From Cyclobacteriaceae bacterium (GTDB lineage: Bacteria; Bacteroidota; Bacteroidia; Cytophagales; Cyclobacteriaceae): a stretch of DNA of 64,000 nt. The notes under the pieces are model-generated. The model was given only the letters and a program-made list of their open reading frames with translations, was not told the DNA's origin and did not search any database. The stretch spans positions 556,411 through 620,410 of the forward strand of contig JAHBTX010000004.1 in NCBI GenBank assembly GCA_019638395.1, read 5' to 3'. Numbering within the stretch: the stretch's first letter is position 1; every line of letters starts with the position of its first letter. The position numbers and the translations under genes were made by a program. Shown here one piece after another: positions 17,677 through 27,330 of this stretch.

Positions 17677-17997
17677 TCAATTAAACCACCACTTCTTTCC
17701 CTGGTTTGGGTTTAGCCTTATAATTTGTTCGCGCTGTGGTGAGATGGTCTTTTGAATTAACTTATGAGATTCCAGATCTAACTTCACTTGTAATAGATAC
17801 CAACTTACATTCCCCTTAAAATCGGCATCGAACTTTTGTTGCGCTTCCACCACCAGGTTGTGCAGCGAAATACCATCGGCACCAGCTTGCGATACTAGTG
17901 TAATTATGAAATCACAAAGTTTATTGTAATCTTCTTCGCGCATTTGCACGGCCACGCGGCTGCCCGATTTCTGCCTCAACACCTGCTCCATCCTCAT
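17677..17997 (-). CDS. hypothetical protein with winged-helix-like C-terminus
   Basis: A 106-residue soluble protein. Residues ~15-100 read as three helices followed by a short beta wing: helix with D-F-I-I-T-L-V, then G-I-S-L-H-N-L-V, then V-K-L-D-L-E-S-H-K-L-I, and a basic tail. This resembles small Bacteroidota proteins such as DUF6958. DNA binding is possible but unproven. Not firmly recognised. Confidence 0.5.
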   Translation of the reverse strand: MRMEQVLRQKSGSRVAVQMREEDYNKLCDFIITLVSQAGADGISLHNLVVEAQQKFDADFKGNVSWYLLQVKLDLESHKLIQKTISPQREQIIRLNPNQGKKWWFN

Positions 17998-18225
17998 CTG
18001 ATTTTCAAATTTAAGCTATGCCATGCGTAACGGCTCACCTAATGAAAATGTTGCTGATTTAACAATTTGTTGACATGGAATAAGGATAAGGTAAACCCCA
18101 AACGATTGCGTATTGTAGGGGTTGCTACTAGATCAAAGACTTTCCCACTTGTTTTTGATAGAAACACATTGTAGTTTCGGTGTCTACCTCAGCCGCATAC
18201 GTGCAGCTACAATTTGTTTGTCGTA

Positions 18226-20379
18226 ATGTTCAGCAAATACATGAAGTATTGTAGCGTAGGTATTATTTTATGCTTTGTTTTCTTGCAAAGTGCAGGACAG
18301 ATCATAGAACCACCTCGGGGTAATTTGTCACAAGCAAAGTACATTTCTGTACTTACCGATAGTCTTGCCATAGCTGAAAAAGCCAAAGACACGATTAACA
18401 TTATTCGCTATACAGCCGTACTCACAACCCAATGGCAAGGTACCGCGAATGACAAGGCTACCTATTATTTGTTGTATGCCTTTCGGTATGCAAAGGCCCA
18501 TCCAAACCCAAAGTGGTATGCAGATGTTTGCAACCGTGCCGGTATGTTGATGTTGACATACTCTGGAAATAACATTTGGTTGCGGAAACTAAATAGAACA
18601 ACCAGCCAAATGCAAGACTCATCATTATACTGGCACAGGCAGGCTGTTTATCAGGGAATTAAAATTGGTAGATATGGCACAGCCGGGTGGGGCTATCGCG
18701 GGCTTATGCAAACTGCTTTGTCTCATTACAATAATGCAGTTAAAGACAGCATACCGTTCTACTATAAGAGAGCCATGGAAATGGCACGTTATTCCAACGA
18801 TCAGGAATTGGTTAGTTATAGTAATTTGGTTTATAGTGACTATCTGGATGAGGTTGGGAAAGAGGAGGAGGCAATAGAGGTGTTAGGACGGGTTTCTTCT
18901 CATTATTTCCCCAATAATCTATTGGGTTATTCTGCTGATAGAGATATACCAGATTTGATTGACAACTTATCTAAGACTGAGGAATTGTTAGATACAATCA
19001 ATGTTATTAAAATTGCTTTTAACCTTTCTGGCGCATTTCGCTCTGCGTTGATGAAAGATCAAGCCACATCATATCTGAACCTTGCATTTCGTTATGCTGA
19101 GGCTTACGGTGACTCCGTACTTCTTGCTTATACTTATCTTAATGCCGGAGAATTAATGATTGAATTAAACAAGCAGGACTCTGCCCGGCACTACTATAAT
19201 AAAGCTGCTAAAATTCGACTTAAGGTAAACCCTGTAGGTTGGGCTTATGCTAAACTGATGGAAATGGCAATTGATTATCCAGATAATCATCCCGCAAGAG
19301 ATAGTATTCCGTTTTATTACAATACCGTTAAAGAGATAGCGCGACTCCAAAGCAATATCTTTCTCATGACCACAGTCGAAATATTTTATTGCAAGTATTT
19401 GGTCAAGAATGGGGATATGCAAAAAGCTGAATCAGTATTACGACTTTTATCTTATCGACAACATCAATTGGATCCTGTAAGAAAAGAAAAGCTCTATTTA
19501 GCTGTGCATGATTATCTGGCTCAGGTAAATAAATTAGACACTCTGATAAAATTGAGGAAGCTATTTATACATCAGCATGATATGTTAACCGCTGCCACGC
19601 ACCAAGACCAACTTTATGCCAAAGACCGGCAATATGAAGTTACTAAAACCAAAAATATTCTAAGTGAAACATCAAACCGGCTGAGCTCGACTAATAAGGC
19701 TCTAATAAGTTCATTGATTGTTTTATTTATGTTTGCTTGTTTAATCACTTATCTGTTCTTTTTATTTCGAAAAAACAAACGTTTATCGCAACGCAACGAA
19801 TTACTACTACGCGAGCAAAACCACCGCGTAAAAAACAACCTGCAAATGATTAGCAGTTTGTTAAGCCTGCAATCTCAAAAACTAACGACTTCCGATGCCA
19901 AAGCGGTTTTGGAAGATAGCCAGGGAAGAATTAATTCAGTGGCGTTGTTGCATCGTATGTTATACGAGGGCGATCAGGTAGGTCAGATTGAAGTTGTTAG
20001 CTATATAAAATCCTTAACGGAGGAAATAAAGTACGGTGCCAACCGCGATGTGGATATAGAACTTGCATTACCCGAGAAACTGGAACTGAAAATTGAACGC
20101 GTTACCAGCCTGGGCCTGATTGTAAACGAACTATTTACCAACAGCATTAAACATGTGAGTAGTGAAATACGGCTTCGCATACGATTGCAGCTTGAAGCAT
20201 CCAATGGCAAGTTAAACATCGCGTATTCCGACAATGGGGCAGGTGTAACGCGTGAAGCATGGATGGCTTCAAACTCGTTTGGCAACCAATTGATTCAACT
20301 GCAAACCCGGCAGTTGCAGGGCGATTTTACAGTGAACGTTGATCATGGATTTGACTTTGGTTTAAGAATTCCTGCGTAG
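18226..20379 (+). CDS. HisKA_2 sensor histidine kinase with TPR-like sensor region (tandem copy 1)
   Basis: A 717-residue protein if started at ATG 18226; ATG 18241 gives a cleaner signal peptide ending in Q-S-A-G-Q. Residues ~25-480 are helical TPR-like repeats and form the extracytoplasmic sensor. One membrane helix follows (L-I-S-S-L-I-V-L-F-M-F-A), then a short linker and the HisKA_2 box E-Q-N-H-R-V-K-N-N-L (phosphoacceptor His533). The ATPase domain has N-box N-E-L-F-T-N-S and G1 S-D-N-G-A-G. The G2 box is divergent (S-F-G-N-Q-L). The gene lies 67 bases before a shorter paralogue. Its likely partner is the LytTR regulator at 22124. Confidence 0.88.
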   Translation: MFSKYMKYCSVGIILCFVFLQSAGQIIEPPRGNLSQAKYISVLTDSLAIAEKAKDTINIIRYTAVLTTQWQGTANDKATYYLLYAFRYAKAHPNPKWYADVCNRAGMLMLTYSGNNIWLRKLNRTTSQMQDSSLYWHRQAVYQGIKIGRYGTAGWGYRGLMQTALSHYNNAVKDSIPFYYKRAMEMARYSNDQELVSYSNLVYSDYLDEVGKEEEAIEVLGRVSSHYFPNNLLGYSADRDIPDLIDNLSKTEELLDTINVIKIAFNLSGAFRSALMKDQATSYLNLAFRYAEAYGDSVLLAYTYLNAGELMIELNKQDSARHYYNKAAKIRLKVNPVGWAYAKLMEMAIDYPDNHPARDSIPFYYNTVKEIARLQSNIFLMTTVEIFYCKYLVKNGDMQKAESVLRLLSYRQHQLDPVRKEKLYLAVHDYLAQVNKLDTLIKLRKLFIHQHDMLTAATHQDQLYAKDRQYEVTKTKNILSETSNRLSSTNKALISSLIVLFMFACLITYLFFLFRKNKRLSQRNELLLREQNHRVKNNLQMISSLLSLQSQKLTTSDAKAVLEDSQGRINSVALLHRMLYEGDQVGQIEVVSYIKSLTEEIKYGANRDVDIELALPEKLELKIERVTSLGLIVNELFTNSIKHVSSEIRLRIRLQLEASNGKLNIAYSDNGAGVTREAWMASNSFGNQLIQLQTRQLQGDFTVNVDHGFDFGLRIPA

Positions 20380-20446
20380 AGAAAAATCTGCTTGCACATA
20401 AGGTCTCTTAAAGTGTAGTTATTAACTTGGTTGCGAACATCATTTT

Positions 20447-22018
20447 ATGGTTAAGTTTCGGATTAGCATTTGTTCTTTATGGTTGTTCCCGATTATTTGT
20501 TCTGCGCAAATCATAGTACCACCGCGTGGCAATCTTACTCCAGAAGAATATATAATGACCCTAATTGATAGTTTGGAGATTGCAGATATAAATAAAGACA
20601 CTGTCAATCTTATTCGATACTCATCAGTACTAACCACTCAATTTCAATCGATCATGATGATAACAAAAGCCAGATCATATCTGAGAATAGCGCTTCACTA
20701 TGCAAAGAGTTATTCAGATAATTCCTGGTTTCCAGATGTATGCAATAGAGCCGGAATGTTAATGATGGCTTATTGGGATTTATCAAAAACGCCCCGGCCT
20801 ACCAAGTTGGATTCATCCAGGTATTGGCATCAGAAAGCTATTAGTGTAGGAGTTACCATAAATAGAATGGGTTCGGTTGGCTGGGGTTATCGGGGACTTC
20901 TTCAAAATGCACTTTTTCATCCTAAGAAGGAGATTAAGGATAGTATTCCATATTATTTTATGAAAGCTGCGGAATTAGCTGAACTTACCAACGATGCTGA
21001 ACTTAATTTTAGCTGCAGTGCCCTGTACATAGATTACCTTACGCGAATTGGTAACTGGACTGAAGCCGATAAAGTAATTGCTTCACAAATCAGAGGTGTC
21101 TTAGAAATGGCTACTTTTCAAAAAACCACTGTATATAATAATGTGCATGACTATTTGGCCAGAAAAAATAATTTAGACACACTTAGTAAACTTAAAGAAT
21201 TAATCATTCATGGGCATAATCAATTAACCGCTGCCAACCACAAAGATCAACTCTATGCCAAAGACCAGCAATATGAAGTTACTAAAACCAAAAAGGTACT
21301 TAGCGCAACTGCCAATAAACTTGCAGTCACCAATAAAGCTTTAATTATTCTCATTATTGCTTCACTTCTTTTCTTGTTATTAATTACGTATCTGTTCTTT
21401 CTGTTTCGAAAAAACAAAAAACTTTCGCAACGCAACGAATTACTGCTACGCGAGCAAAACCACCGTGTAAAAAACAACCTGCAAATGATTAGCAGTTTGT
21501 TAAGCCTGCAATCTCAAAAGCTAATGACTTCCGATGCCAAAGCAGTTTTGGAAGATAGCCAGGGAAGAATCAATTCGGTAGCCTTGTTGCACCGCATGTT
21601 ATACGAGGGCGAACAGGTGGGTAAGATTGAAGTTGTTAGCTATATAAAATCCTTAACCGAGGAAATAAAGTACAGTGCAAACCGCGATGTGGACATAGAA
21701 CTTACACTACCTGAAAAACTGGAACTGAAAATTGAACGCGTAACCAGCCTTGGTCTGATTGTAAACGAACTATTTACCAACAGCATGAAACATGTAAGTA
21801 GTGAAATCCCTCTTAGTATTCGTTTGCAACTTAAAGCATCAAATGGCAAATTAAGTCTAACGTATTCCGACAATGGGGCAGGCGTAACGTGCGAGGTGTG
21901 GATGGCTTCCAATTCGTTTGGTAACCAATTGATTCAACTTCAAGCCCGGCAATTGCAGGGTGATTTTACCGTAACCGTTGATCATGGATTTAACTTTGCT
22001 TTAAAGATACCAGCGTAA
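20447..22018 (+). CDS. HisKA_2 sensor histidine kinase (tandem copy 2, shorter sensor)
   Basis: A 523-residue paralogue of the preceding gene. The N-terminus (Q-I-I-V-P-P-R-G-N-L), the membrane helix and the whole kinase core are closely similar, with long blocks identical at the DNA level. Roughly 200 residues of the middle sensor repeats are missing. The phosphoacceptor is His339 in E-Q-N-H-R-V-K-N-N-L; N and G1 boxes are intact. It probably arose by tandem duplication with loss of sensor repeats, or is kept similar by gene conversion. It likely shares the LytTR response regulator 105 bases downstream. Confidence 0.88.
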   Translation: MVKFRISICSLWLFPIICSAQIIVPPRGNLTPEEYIMTLIDSLEIADINKDTVNLIRYSSVLTTQFQSIMMITKARSYLRIALHYAKSYSDNSWFPDVCNRAGMLMMAYWDLSKTPRPTKLDSSRYWHQKAISVGVTINRMGSVGWGYRGLLQNALFHPKKEIKDSIPYYFMKAAELAELTNDAELNFSCSALYIDYLTRIGNWTEADKVIASQIRGVLEMATFQKTTVYNNVHDYLARKNNLDTLSKLKELIIHGHNQLTAANHKDQLYAKDQQYEVTKTKKVLSATANKLAVTNKALIILIIASLLFLLLITYLFFLFRKNKKLSQRNELLLREQNHRVKNNLQMISSLLSLQSQKLMTSDAKAVLEDSQGRINSVALLHRMLYEGEQVGKIEVVSYIKSLTEEIKYSANRDVDIELTLPEKLELKIERVTSLGLIVNELFTNSMKHVSSEIPLSIRLQLKASNGKLSLTYSDNGAGVTCEVWMASNSFGNQLIQLQARQLQGDFTVTVDHGFNFALKIPA

Positions 22019-22123
22019 GGCGAAGAATATTTACTGCTTTTTTACGCAAATTCAAAGCAAACTTTTTTTTGAGTTGCACAGGTAATTGCAATTGCGTATG
22101 ATTAAATATTAGTTTTTAATACT

Positions 22124-22861
22124 ATGATCAATATCCTCACGATTGAAGATGACTTGCTTATAGCCGAAGACCTGAAACAAAAACTGATACAGTTGGGCTA
22201 CGGGGTGTTAGGTAATGCTACCACGTGCCAGGAAACCATAGACTTTATCCGAACGCAAACCCCCGACTTGATTATAGCCGATATCATGATAGAGGGCGAC
22301 AAGGATGGAATTGAAACAGTGAGTGAGATTTATAAGCAATTGCTCTGCCCGGTAATTTACCTTACGGCAAATTCAGAATCGGCCACAGTAAAGCGGGCAT
22401 TGGCTACCCATCCGGCTGCGTTCTTAATCAAGCCTTTCAAGATGAGTGAGTTTGCCATCAACATCGATCTGGCCATCCGTAATTTCAAGGCACGCTTTCC
22501 TCAAATTCCAACTGCAACTTCTAAAAGTGATTCCATTTTTGTGCCTGACAAGTACTTGTATCACAGAGTCTATAAGTCCGACATTCTTTTTGTGGAAGCT
22601 GATGGTTCTTATATTAAAATTATTACCTCCGAAAGGAAATACCAAATCACTACAAATCTGAAGGGCTTTGAGGCGCAGTTTGATCATCCTGCATTTTACC
22701 GCGTATCGCGCAAGCATTTGGTTAATCTGGATAGGGTAAGTCGTATTAATGGCAACATGCTTTACATTAGAGACAACAAAACCGAACATTCTATTACCAT
22801 ATCCAAGTTTGAGCGAGCAGAGATTTTATCGAGGTTCGAGATTATTAAGACGAAGGGGTGA
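22124..22861 (+). CDS. LytTR-family response regulator
   Basis: A 245-residue protein: a CheY-like receiver (residues 1-120; acidic pair E8-D9-D10, phosphoacceptor Asp53, Thr at L-T-A-N and Lys in I-K-P-F). A short linker and a LytTR DNA-binding domain (~145-240) follow, with I-L-F-V-E-A-D-G-S-Y, F-Y-R-V-S-R-K-H-L-V-N and I-S-K-F-E. It acts in the cytoplasm as a transcription regulator, presumably activated by one or both upstream kinases. Its stop is 4 bases from the convergent barrel gene. Confidence 0.92.
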   Translation: MINILTIEDDLLIAEDLKQKLIQLGYGVLGNATTCQETIDFIRTQTPDLIIADIMIEGDKDGIETVSEIYKQLLCPVIYLTANSESATVKRALATHPAAFLIKPFKMSEFAINIDLAIRNFKARFPQIPTATSKSDSIFVPDKYLYHRVYKSDILFVEADGSYIKIITSERKYQITTNLKGFEAQFDHPAFYRVSRKHLVNLDRVSRINGNMLYIRDNKTEHSITISKFERAEILSRFEIIKTKG

Positions 22862-22865
22862 GGGG

Positions 22866-23534
22866 TTATAGGTTATCGCGATAGATTTTGCCAAAGGTAT
22901 ATTGTGTTCCGATGGTGAAGTATGAATTGTAAATGTGGTCTTCTTCTAAATATATTGAACCGATACCAGGTAATGTAATATCACTTAAGCCTTTTGTAAA
23001 TCGATAAGTAAGTCCAAATCCCTTTGGGGATGAGTAATCTAGTCCAAACAAAATGGCTGCGCTCCGGTTTCTATACATTTGATTAGCGTTGTACCAATTA
23101 TATCGGTAAGACAATGCTGCTTGATTTATCCCAGATGAACCATCGTCAAATTCATTCATCTTTCTTTCCGCAAAGTTGAAAACACTCCACTGGTAACCTC
23201 CGTAAATTCTGAATCGCTTAATCTTATATTTAATCAGTACAGGGAAATTGAAATAGGAGAACTTTTCACGAATAGAATAGATATTACCGTATTGCCAGGA
23301 ATAGGAGTGTTGTTCAACCAAAGCTTCGGTTTGAACTGCAAAATATCTTCCCAAACCAATTTCAACAAATCCACCTGCATTGCCACCACTCGAATATATT
23401 TCATCTGTAAACCAGGCCTTGTTTGGAATGGACAAATCTAAGCCTATTTTAGGACCACCGCGCAGGGATACTTTTGTGCTTTGAGCATGTAAGCTAAATC
23501 CAAGAAGGCAGAGGAAGAGACTTAAAATTCTCAT
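22866..23534 (-). CDS. PorT-like outer-membrane beta-barrel protein
   Basis: A 222-residue protein with a signal peptide (~1-18, ending S-L-H-A-Q). Repeated 9-11-residue amphipathic strands with G/N/S turns follow, ending in Y-F-T-I-G-T-Q-Y-T-F-G. This is a typical small Bacteroidota barrel. Its ATG overlaps the stop of the upstream lipoprotein gene (TAATG), so the two are translationally coupled and probably act together at the outer membrane. The function is not known. Confidence 0.7.
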   Translation of the reverse strand: MRILSLFLCLLGFSLHAQSTKVSLRGGPKIGLDLSIPNKAWFTDEIYSSGGNAGGFVEIGLGRYFAVQTEALVEQHSYSWQYGNIYSIREKFSYFNFPVLIKYKIKRFRIYGGYQWSVFNFAERKMNEFDDGSSGINQAALSYRYNWYNANQMYRNRSAAILFGLDYSSPKGFGLTYRFTKGLSDITLPGIGSIYLEEDHIYNSYFTIGTQYTFGKIYRDNL

Positions 23535-24166
23535 TATGATTTTTTTATGACAAGGGAGGAATAACTATTGAACTGAACACTTGTAACATAATTGATTTCA
23601 TGAATAAGTATGTCGGGATTTTCAATGAGGAGTTGAGTTAGAGATTCACTACCCCCAGAGCCCCGTTGCGAATAAATTAAATTAGTATAATCAGGCTCGG
23701 CATATAATGTTAATTTTCTACATCCTAACATGTTTTGAAGGTTCTTTTCGTATACACCTGGATTGAGTGGCATTACAAAAGAAAATCTAAGGATAAAGGG
23801 ATCAAATTCAGTAATCCGATTACCCCATTCTTCTTTGTTTTCTATTATGCCTTGCCATATTTCGGATGAGAATGTATTTGGCGCTTCGGTTATGAGGCTA
23901 TCACCCTTTAATTCAGCGGCACAAAATGAATTGCAATCCTCCCTTTCTGAGATACGCCAAGAAACTAAATACTGATACCCTTCATATTGAAACGTTACCT
24001 CCATGCGCCATGAAAATATTTGATCCTCAATATAAAGTTGAGTAGCCGCAGTATTCAATTCAATCGGTAAGGTACCCTCAACAGGAGTTAGAACTTCATA
24101 CTGATGACAACTCAGGAGTAATACCAGAAGTAGATGTGAAACGTTTGCTAAACGCATAGCTTTCAA
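23534..24166 (-). CDS. hypothetical lipoprotein, DUF4249-like start
   Basis: A 210-residue protein with a lipoprotein signal (hydrophobic L-L-L-V-L-L-L-S-C; Cys20). The mature N-terminus continues Y-E-V-L-T-P-V-E-G-T-L-P-I-E-L-N, which resembles DUF4249-type outer-membrane lipoproteins, though this protein is shorter. The rest is beta-rich with two Cys close together (N-S-F-C and near C-R-K-L). It is coupled to the barrel gene downstream by a 1-base overlap. The pairing suggests a surface lipoprotein/barrel pair. Confidence 0.6.
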   Translation of the reverse strand: MKAMRLANVSHLLLVLLLSCHQYEVLTPVEGTLPIELNTAATQLYIEDQIFSWRMEVTFQYEGYQYLVSWRISEREDCNSFCAAELKGDSLITEAPNTFSSEIWQGIIENKEEWGNRITEFDPFILRFSFVMPLNPGVYEKNLQNMLGCRKLTLYAEPDYTNLIYSQRGSGGSESLTQLLIENPDILIHEINYVTSVQFNSYSSLVIKKS

Positions 24167-24538
24167 TGTACACGTGATTTTATCGAACTTACCAACTAGA
24201 ATTTGAAATGATTTAAACTTCTCATGAATGGATAGAAGTTTCTTGTAAATACTATTGTTGGGTGCCTATCACCATTCGTGGATTTTAATAAATATTTATT
24301 ACCACAGAATTTTGAATATGAGACATAGGATTAAGTCTTCGACTCTATATTCTGCATTTGAGAAGATATTGGTTGTGGGGCCGTAACGGAGTAGAGTCAA
24401 TGCACCATTATTCATGTAAACTAAGAGGCTCGTAAGAAGTATTCATTGTTTCGTAAGAAAAAAATCCTGTTTCGGGAACTTGTGGAAAGTAATCGACAAC
24501 ATGGTGCATATATTTCAAATATAAATTGCTTTATATAG
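24167..24538. other. 372-base intergenic stretch, nothing firm seen
   Basis: A/T-rich divergent promoter region between the lipoprotein gene (leftward) and the beta-helix gene (rightward). The only structure I see is an 8-base inverted pair (CGACTCTA near 24340 and TAGAGTCA near 24393). There is no tRNA or convincing small ORF. Confidence 0.5.
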
Positions 24539-24562
24539 TTGGCATTAATCGTACCTAAACCT

Positions 24563-25585
24563 ATGAAAACAATCACCCCTAAGCTTATTGTATTTTTCCT
24601 GACGCTAATCACGGCAACAACGTTCGCTCAAACCATTCGCAGGGTAAATAACACGGGCATTCCGCTGGGTGCAAACATGTATGCCACACTGCAAGCTGCT
24701 CATAATGCTGCCGTGAATGATGACATTATTTATGTAGAAGGTTCTGGTGCTTTTTACGCTGGAGCAACCATAACGAAAAGACTTACTATTATTGGCCCTG
24801 GTTATCTTTTAGCAGAAAATTATCCAAATTTTGCTGACGTAAGACCGGCTGAATTTACATTTGTTACTAATGCAATAACTTTTAATGCTGGAAGTGAGGG
24901 TTCTATCGTTACAGGTTGCAGTGGTTTTGTTAACGATTTGAATATTAACATCAATGTTTCAAATATTACAGTTACTCGTAATCGCTCAATAAAGGTTAAT
25001 ATTAATAGTGATAATACTCCTTTAACGGGTATCGTAATCTCAAAAAATTATGAACTGCGAGTATCTCAATTTAATTCCCAAGTTAGTATTAGTATGATCG
25101 TTTCAAATAATTATGTAATCAACATTGCATTGTCAGACAATTTTTCAGGGATATTCTCAAATAATATCATTAACGGTAATTTAAATCTCAGGAACTTTAG
25201 TTTACTAAATAATATTTTTTTTGCAGACAATGGTTCGCCATTATTAACCAACTGTACATTCTCCAATAACATTGATGCTCGTGCGCTTGTCAATGCTAAC
25301 GCATTTGGTACTACCAACGGCAATATGGCCAATGTTGATAAAGCAAATTTGTTTGTAGGCGTTACCGGAAACTCTACTGATGGGCAATGGAAACTCAAAG
25401 CAGGGTCGCCTGCAATTGGTGCAGGATTGGGAGGAATTGATTGCGGTATTTTTGGAGGCTTAGATTCGTATGCACTTTCGGGCATAGTAGCCACTGATTA
25501 TCCTACCATTACATCATTTACCACCTCGGGTGTTGGCAATAGTACAACACCTTTAACGGTTAAGATCAGTACAAAATCTAATTAA
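24563..25585 (+). CDS. secreted right-handed beta-helix protein
   Basis: 341 residues from ATG 24563, chosen because it begins directly with a signal peptide (M-K-T-I-T-P-K...T-T-F-A-Q); an upstream TTG adds 8 unlikely residues. The body has recurring short strands rich in N, S, I and V, with ladder-like I-x-V-x-x-N units, typical of parallel beta-helix proteins (pectate-lyase-like / NosD-like fold). It ends with the A-G-S-P-A-I-G-A-G block and no T9SS tail. The downstream T9SS protein starts 37 bases later and probably shares the transcript. Confidence 0.75.
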   Translation: MKTITPKLIVFFLTLITATTFAQTIRRVNNTGIPLGANMYATLQAAHNAAVNDDIIYVEGSGAFYAGATITKRLTIIGPGYLLAENYPNFADVRPAEFTFVTNAITFNAGSEGSIVTGCSGFVNDLNININVSNITVTRNRSIKVNINSDNTPLTGIVISKNYELRVSQFNSQVSISMIVSNNYVINIALSDNFSGIFSNNIINGNLNLRNFSLLNNIFFADNGSPLLTNCTFSNNIDARALVNANAFGTTNGNMANVDKANLFVGVTGNSTDGQWKLKAGSPAIGAGLGGIDCGIFGGLDSYALSGIVATDYPTITSFTTSGVGNSTTPLTVKISTKSN

Positions 25586-25622
25586 GCTGTTGATTACACT
25601 CAGTAAACCTGATCCCCAACAG

Positions 25623-27317
25623 ATGAAAAGATTCTACTTTCTCTTAGTGCTGGTTTTGACAGGAGTCTTTGCAAAAGCACAGAACATCACGCAGCTTGAG
25701 TATTTTATTGACACCGATCCTGGTTATGGAAATGCTACCAACGTAGCAGTAACACCCGCAGCAGCATTAAATGATTTTACATTTAACGTGCCCCTTACAT
25801 CAGTAAGCAATGGGTTTCATACCCTCTATGTTCGGGTAAAGAACGCAAACAACAAATGGAGCATTGTTCAAAACAGACCTTTTGTTAAACTGGCATTGCC
25901 AGCTAATATCGGCAGGGTTGAATATTTTATAGATACTGACCCCGGTTATGGAAATGGAGTTTCTGTTCCGTTTACACCTGGTGCTTCGCTTACCGACTTA
26001 ACTTTCAATGTTCCATTAACTTCTGTGAGTGATGGGCTTCATACATTATATGTGCGCGTGCGCGATGCTAATAACAAATGGAGTATTGTGCAGAACAGGA
26101 CTTTTGTAAAAATTCCTGCCGCCCCTAACATTACACAAATAGAATACTATGTAGATACCGATCCGGGTCTCGGAAACGGAACCAGTGTACCGTTTACTCC
26201 CGCTCCTGTACTTACCGATCTCAATTTTTCTGTAAACGTTTCAGCCTTATCAAATGGTAACCACAAATTATATGTGCGGGTAAAGAATGCGCTTGGCCGA
26301 TGGAGCTCAACGCTTAGTCAGGATTTTAGTGTATGTAATCTTGCAGCACCTGTAGCCACGGCCGCAACAAATGTTACTACAACGGGTTTCGTAGCAAACT
26401 GGAATGCGGTAGCGGGTGCAACCAGTTATGAAGTTAATGCCAGTGGTGATGACTTTGTAAATTTTTCTACGGCAACAACAACCAACACGTTCGCCAATGC
26501 CATTAATATGCCTGCCAATACCACCGTTAAATATCGGGTGCGCGCTATTGGAGCAACCTGTACTTCTGCTTATTCAAATATCATTTCTGTAACAACTCTG
26601 CCTAAACAAGATCAAACAATTACATTCGGCACAATACCCGATAAAACGTTGGGCAGCGCAGCTTTTACATTAAGTGCTACGGCCAGTTCCGGGCTTACCG
26701 TAAGCTACGTGGCTGGTAATAATATGATAACGGTAAATGGCAGTTCTGTATCGCTGGTAAGTGCGGGGCGCACATCCATTACTGCAAATCAAACGGGAAA
26801 TACGGCATTCAATGCGGCCACGCCCATAACACAATCGTTTTGTGTTAAGCCAGCCAAACCAACCATTGCCTTAAGCGCACAACATAGCGCCACAGTTGTA
26901 CTTACTTCCAGTTCGGCTTCCGGAAACCAATGGTTTAAGAATGGTGTAGCTATTACCGGTGCGAACAGCAATACGTTAAATGCTTCAGAGCCCGCTATCT
27001 ACCAGGTACAAGTAACAGTAGATGATTGCGTAAGTGAAATTTCAAATGAAATGGCCATTGTAATTACGGGGGTTGAGCCAGCAGGTTTGAATCTTTTTAT
27101 TTACCCAAATCCGGTCGATGATGTTATCAACTTAATGGGAATTAAAAATTTAATAGAGAGCAAGCTTACCGATATGTCGGGCCGCGCGCAATCAATAGAG
27201 TTTAAGTCGCAGGGAGAATTATACCAGGCCGATGTTCAGGGATTGTCATCAGGTGTTTATTTGCTAATGATACGCGATGAGTTTACGGTTAAGCACATAA
27301 GATTCAATAAAAAATAA
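25623..27317 (+). CDS. T9SS type A secreted protein with three tandem sensor-like repeats, Fn3 and Ig-like domains
   Basis: 564 residues from ATG 25623 (signal peptide ending F-A-K-A-Q). Three ~70-residue repeats follow, each with an E-Y-F/Y-I/V-D-T-D-P-G opening and L-Y-V-R-V ending. Next come an Fn3-like domain (~240-325), an Ig/BIG-like domain with I-T-F-G-T-I-P-D-K-T and an Ig-like segment. A type A T9SS sorting domain follows (F-I-Y-P-N-P-V-D-D ... G-V-Y-L-L-M-I, ending in basic residues). The protein is expected on the cell surface or released. The repeat unit is a common Bacteroidota adhesin-type module of unknown ligand. Confidence 0.85.
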   Translation: MKRFYFLLVLVLTGVFAKAQNITQLEYFIDTDPGYGNATNVAVTPAAALNDFTFNVPLTSVSNGFHTLYVRVKNANNKWSIVQNRPFVKLALPANIGRVEYFIDTDPGYGNGVSVPFTPGASLTDLTFNVPLTSVSDGLHTLYVRVRDANNKWSIVQNRTFVKIPAAPNITQIEYYVDTDPGLGNGTSVPFTPAPVLTDLNFSVNVSALSNGNHKLYVRVKNALGRWSSTLSQDFSVCNLAAPVATAATNVTTTGFVANWNAVAGATSYEVNASGDDFVNFSTATTTNTFANAINMPANTTVKYRVRAIGATCTSAYSNIISVTTLPKQDQTITFGTIPDKTLGSAAFTLSATASSGLTVSYVAGNNMITVNGSSVSLVSAGRTSITANQTGNTAFNAATPITQSFCVKPAKPTIALSAQHSATVVLTSSSASGNQWFKNGVAITGANSNTLNASEPAIYQVQVTVDDCVSEISNEMAIVITGVEPAGLNLFIYPNPVDDVINLMGIKNLIESKLTDMSGRAQSIEFKSQGELYQADVQGLSSGVYLLMIRDEFTVKHIRFNKK

Positions 27318-27330
27318 GAAATTGGTACTA

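Noticed and set aside
18214-18225. TTG start for the first histidine kinase
   Set aside because: Two ATG codons follow within 27 bases and give a normal signal peptide.
24340-24400. Inverted pair CGACTCTA/TAGAGTCA as an RNA gene or terminator
   Set aside because: Only 8 bases, about 45 bases apart and no T-run; likely chance.
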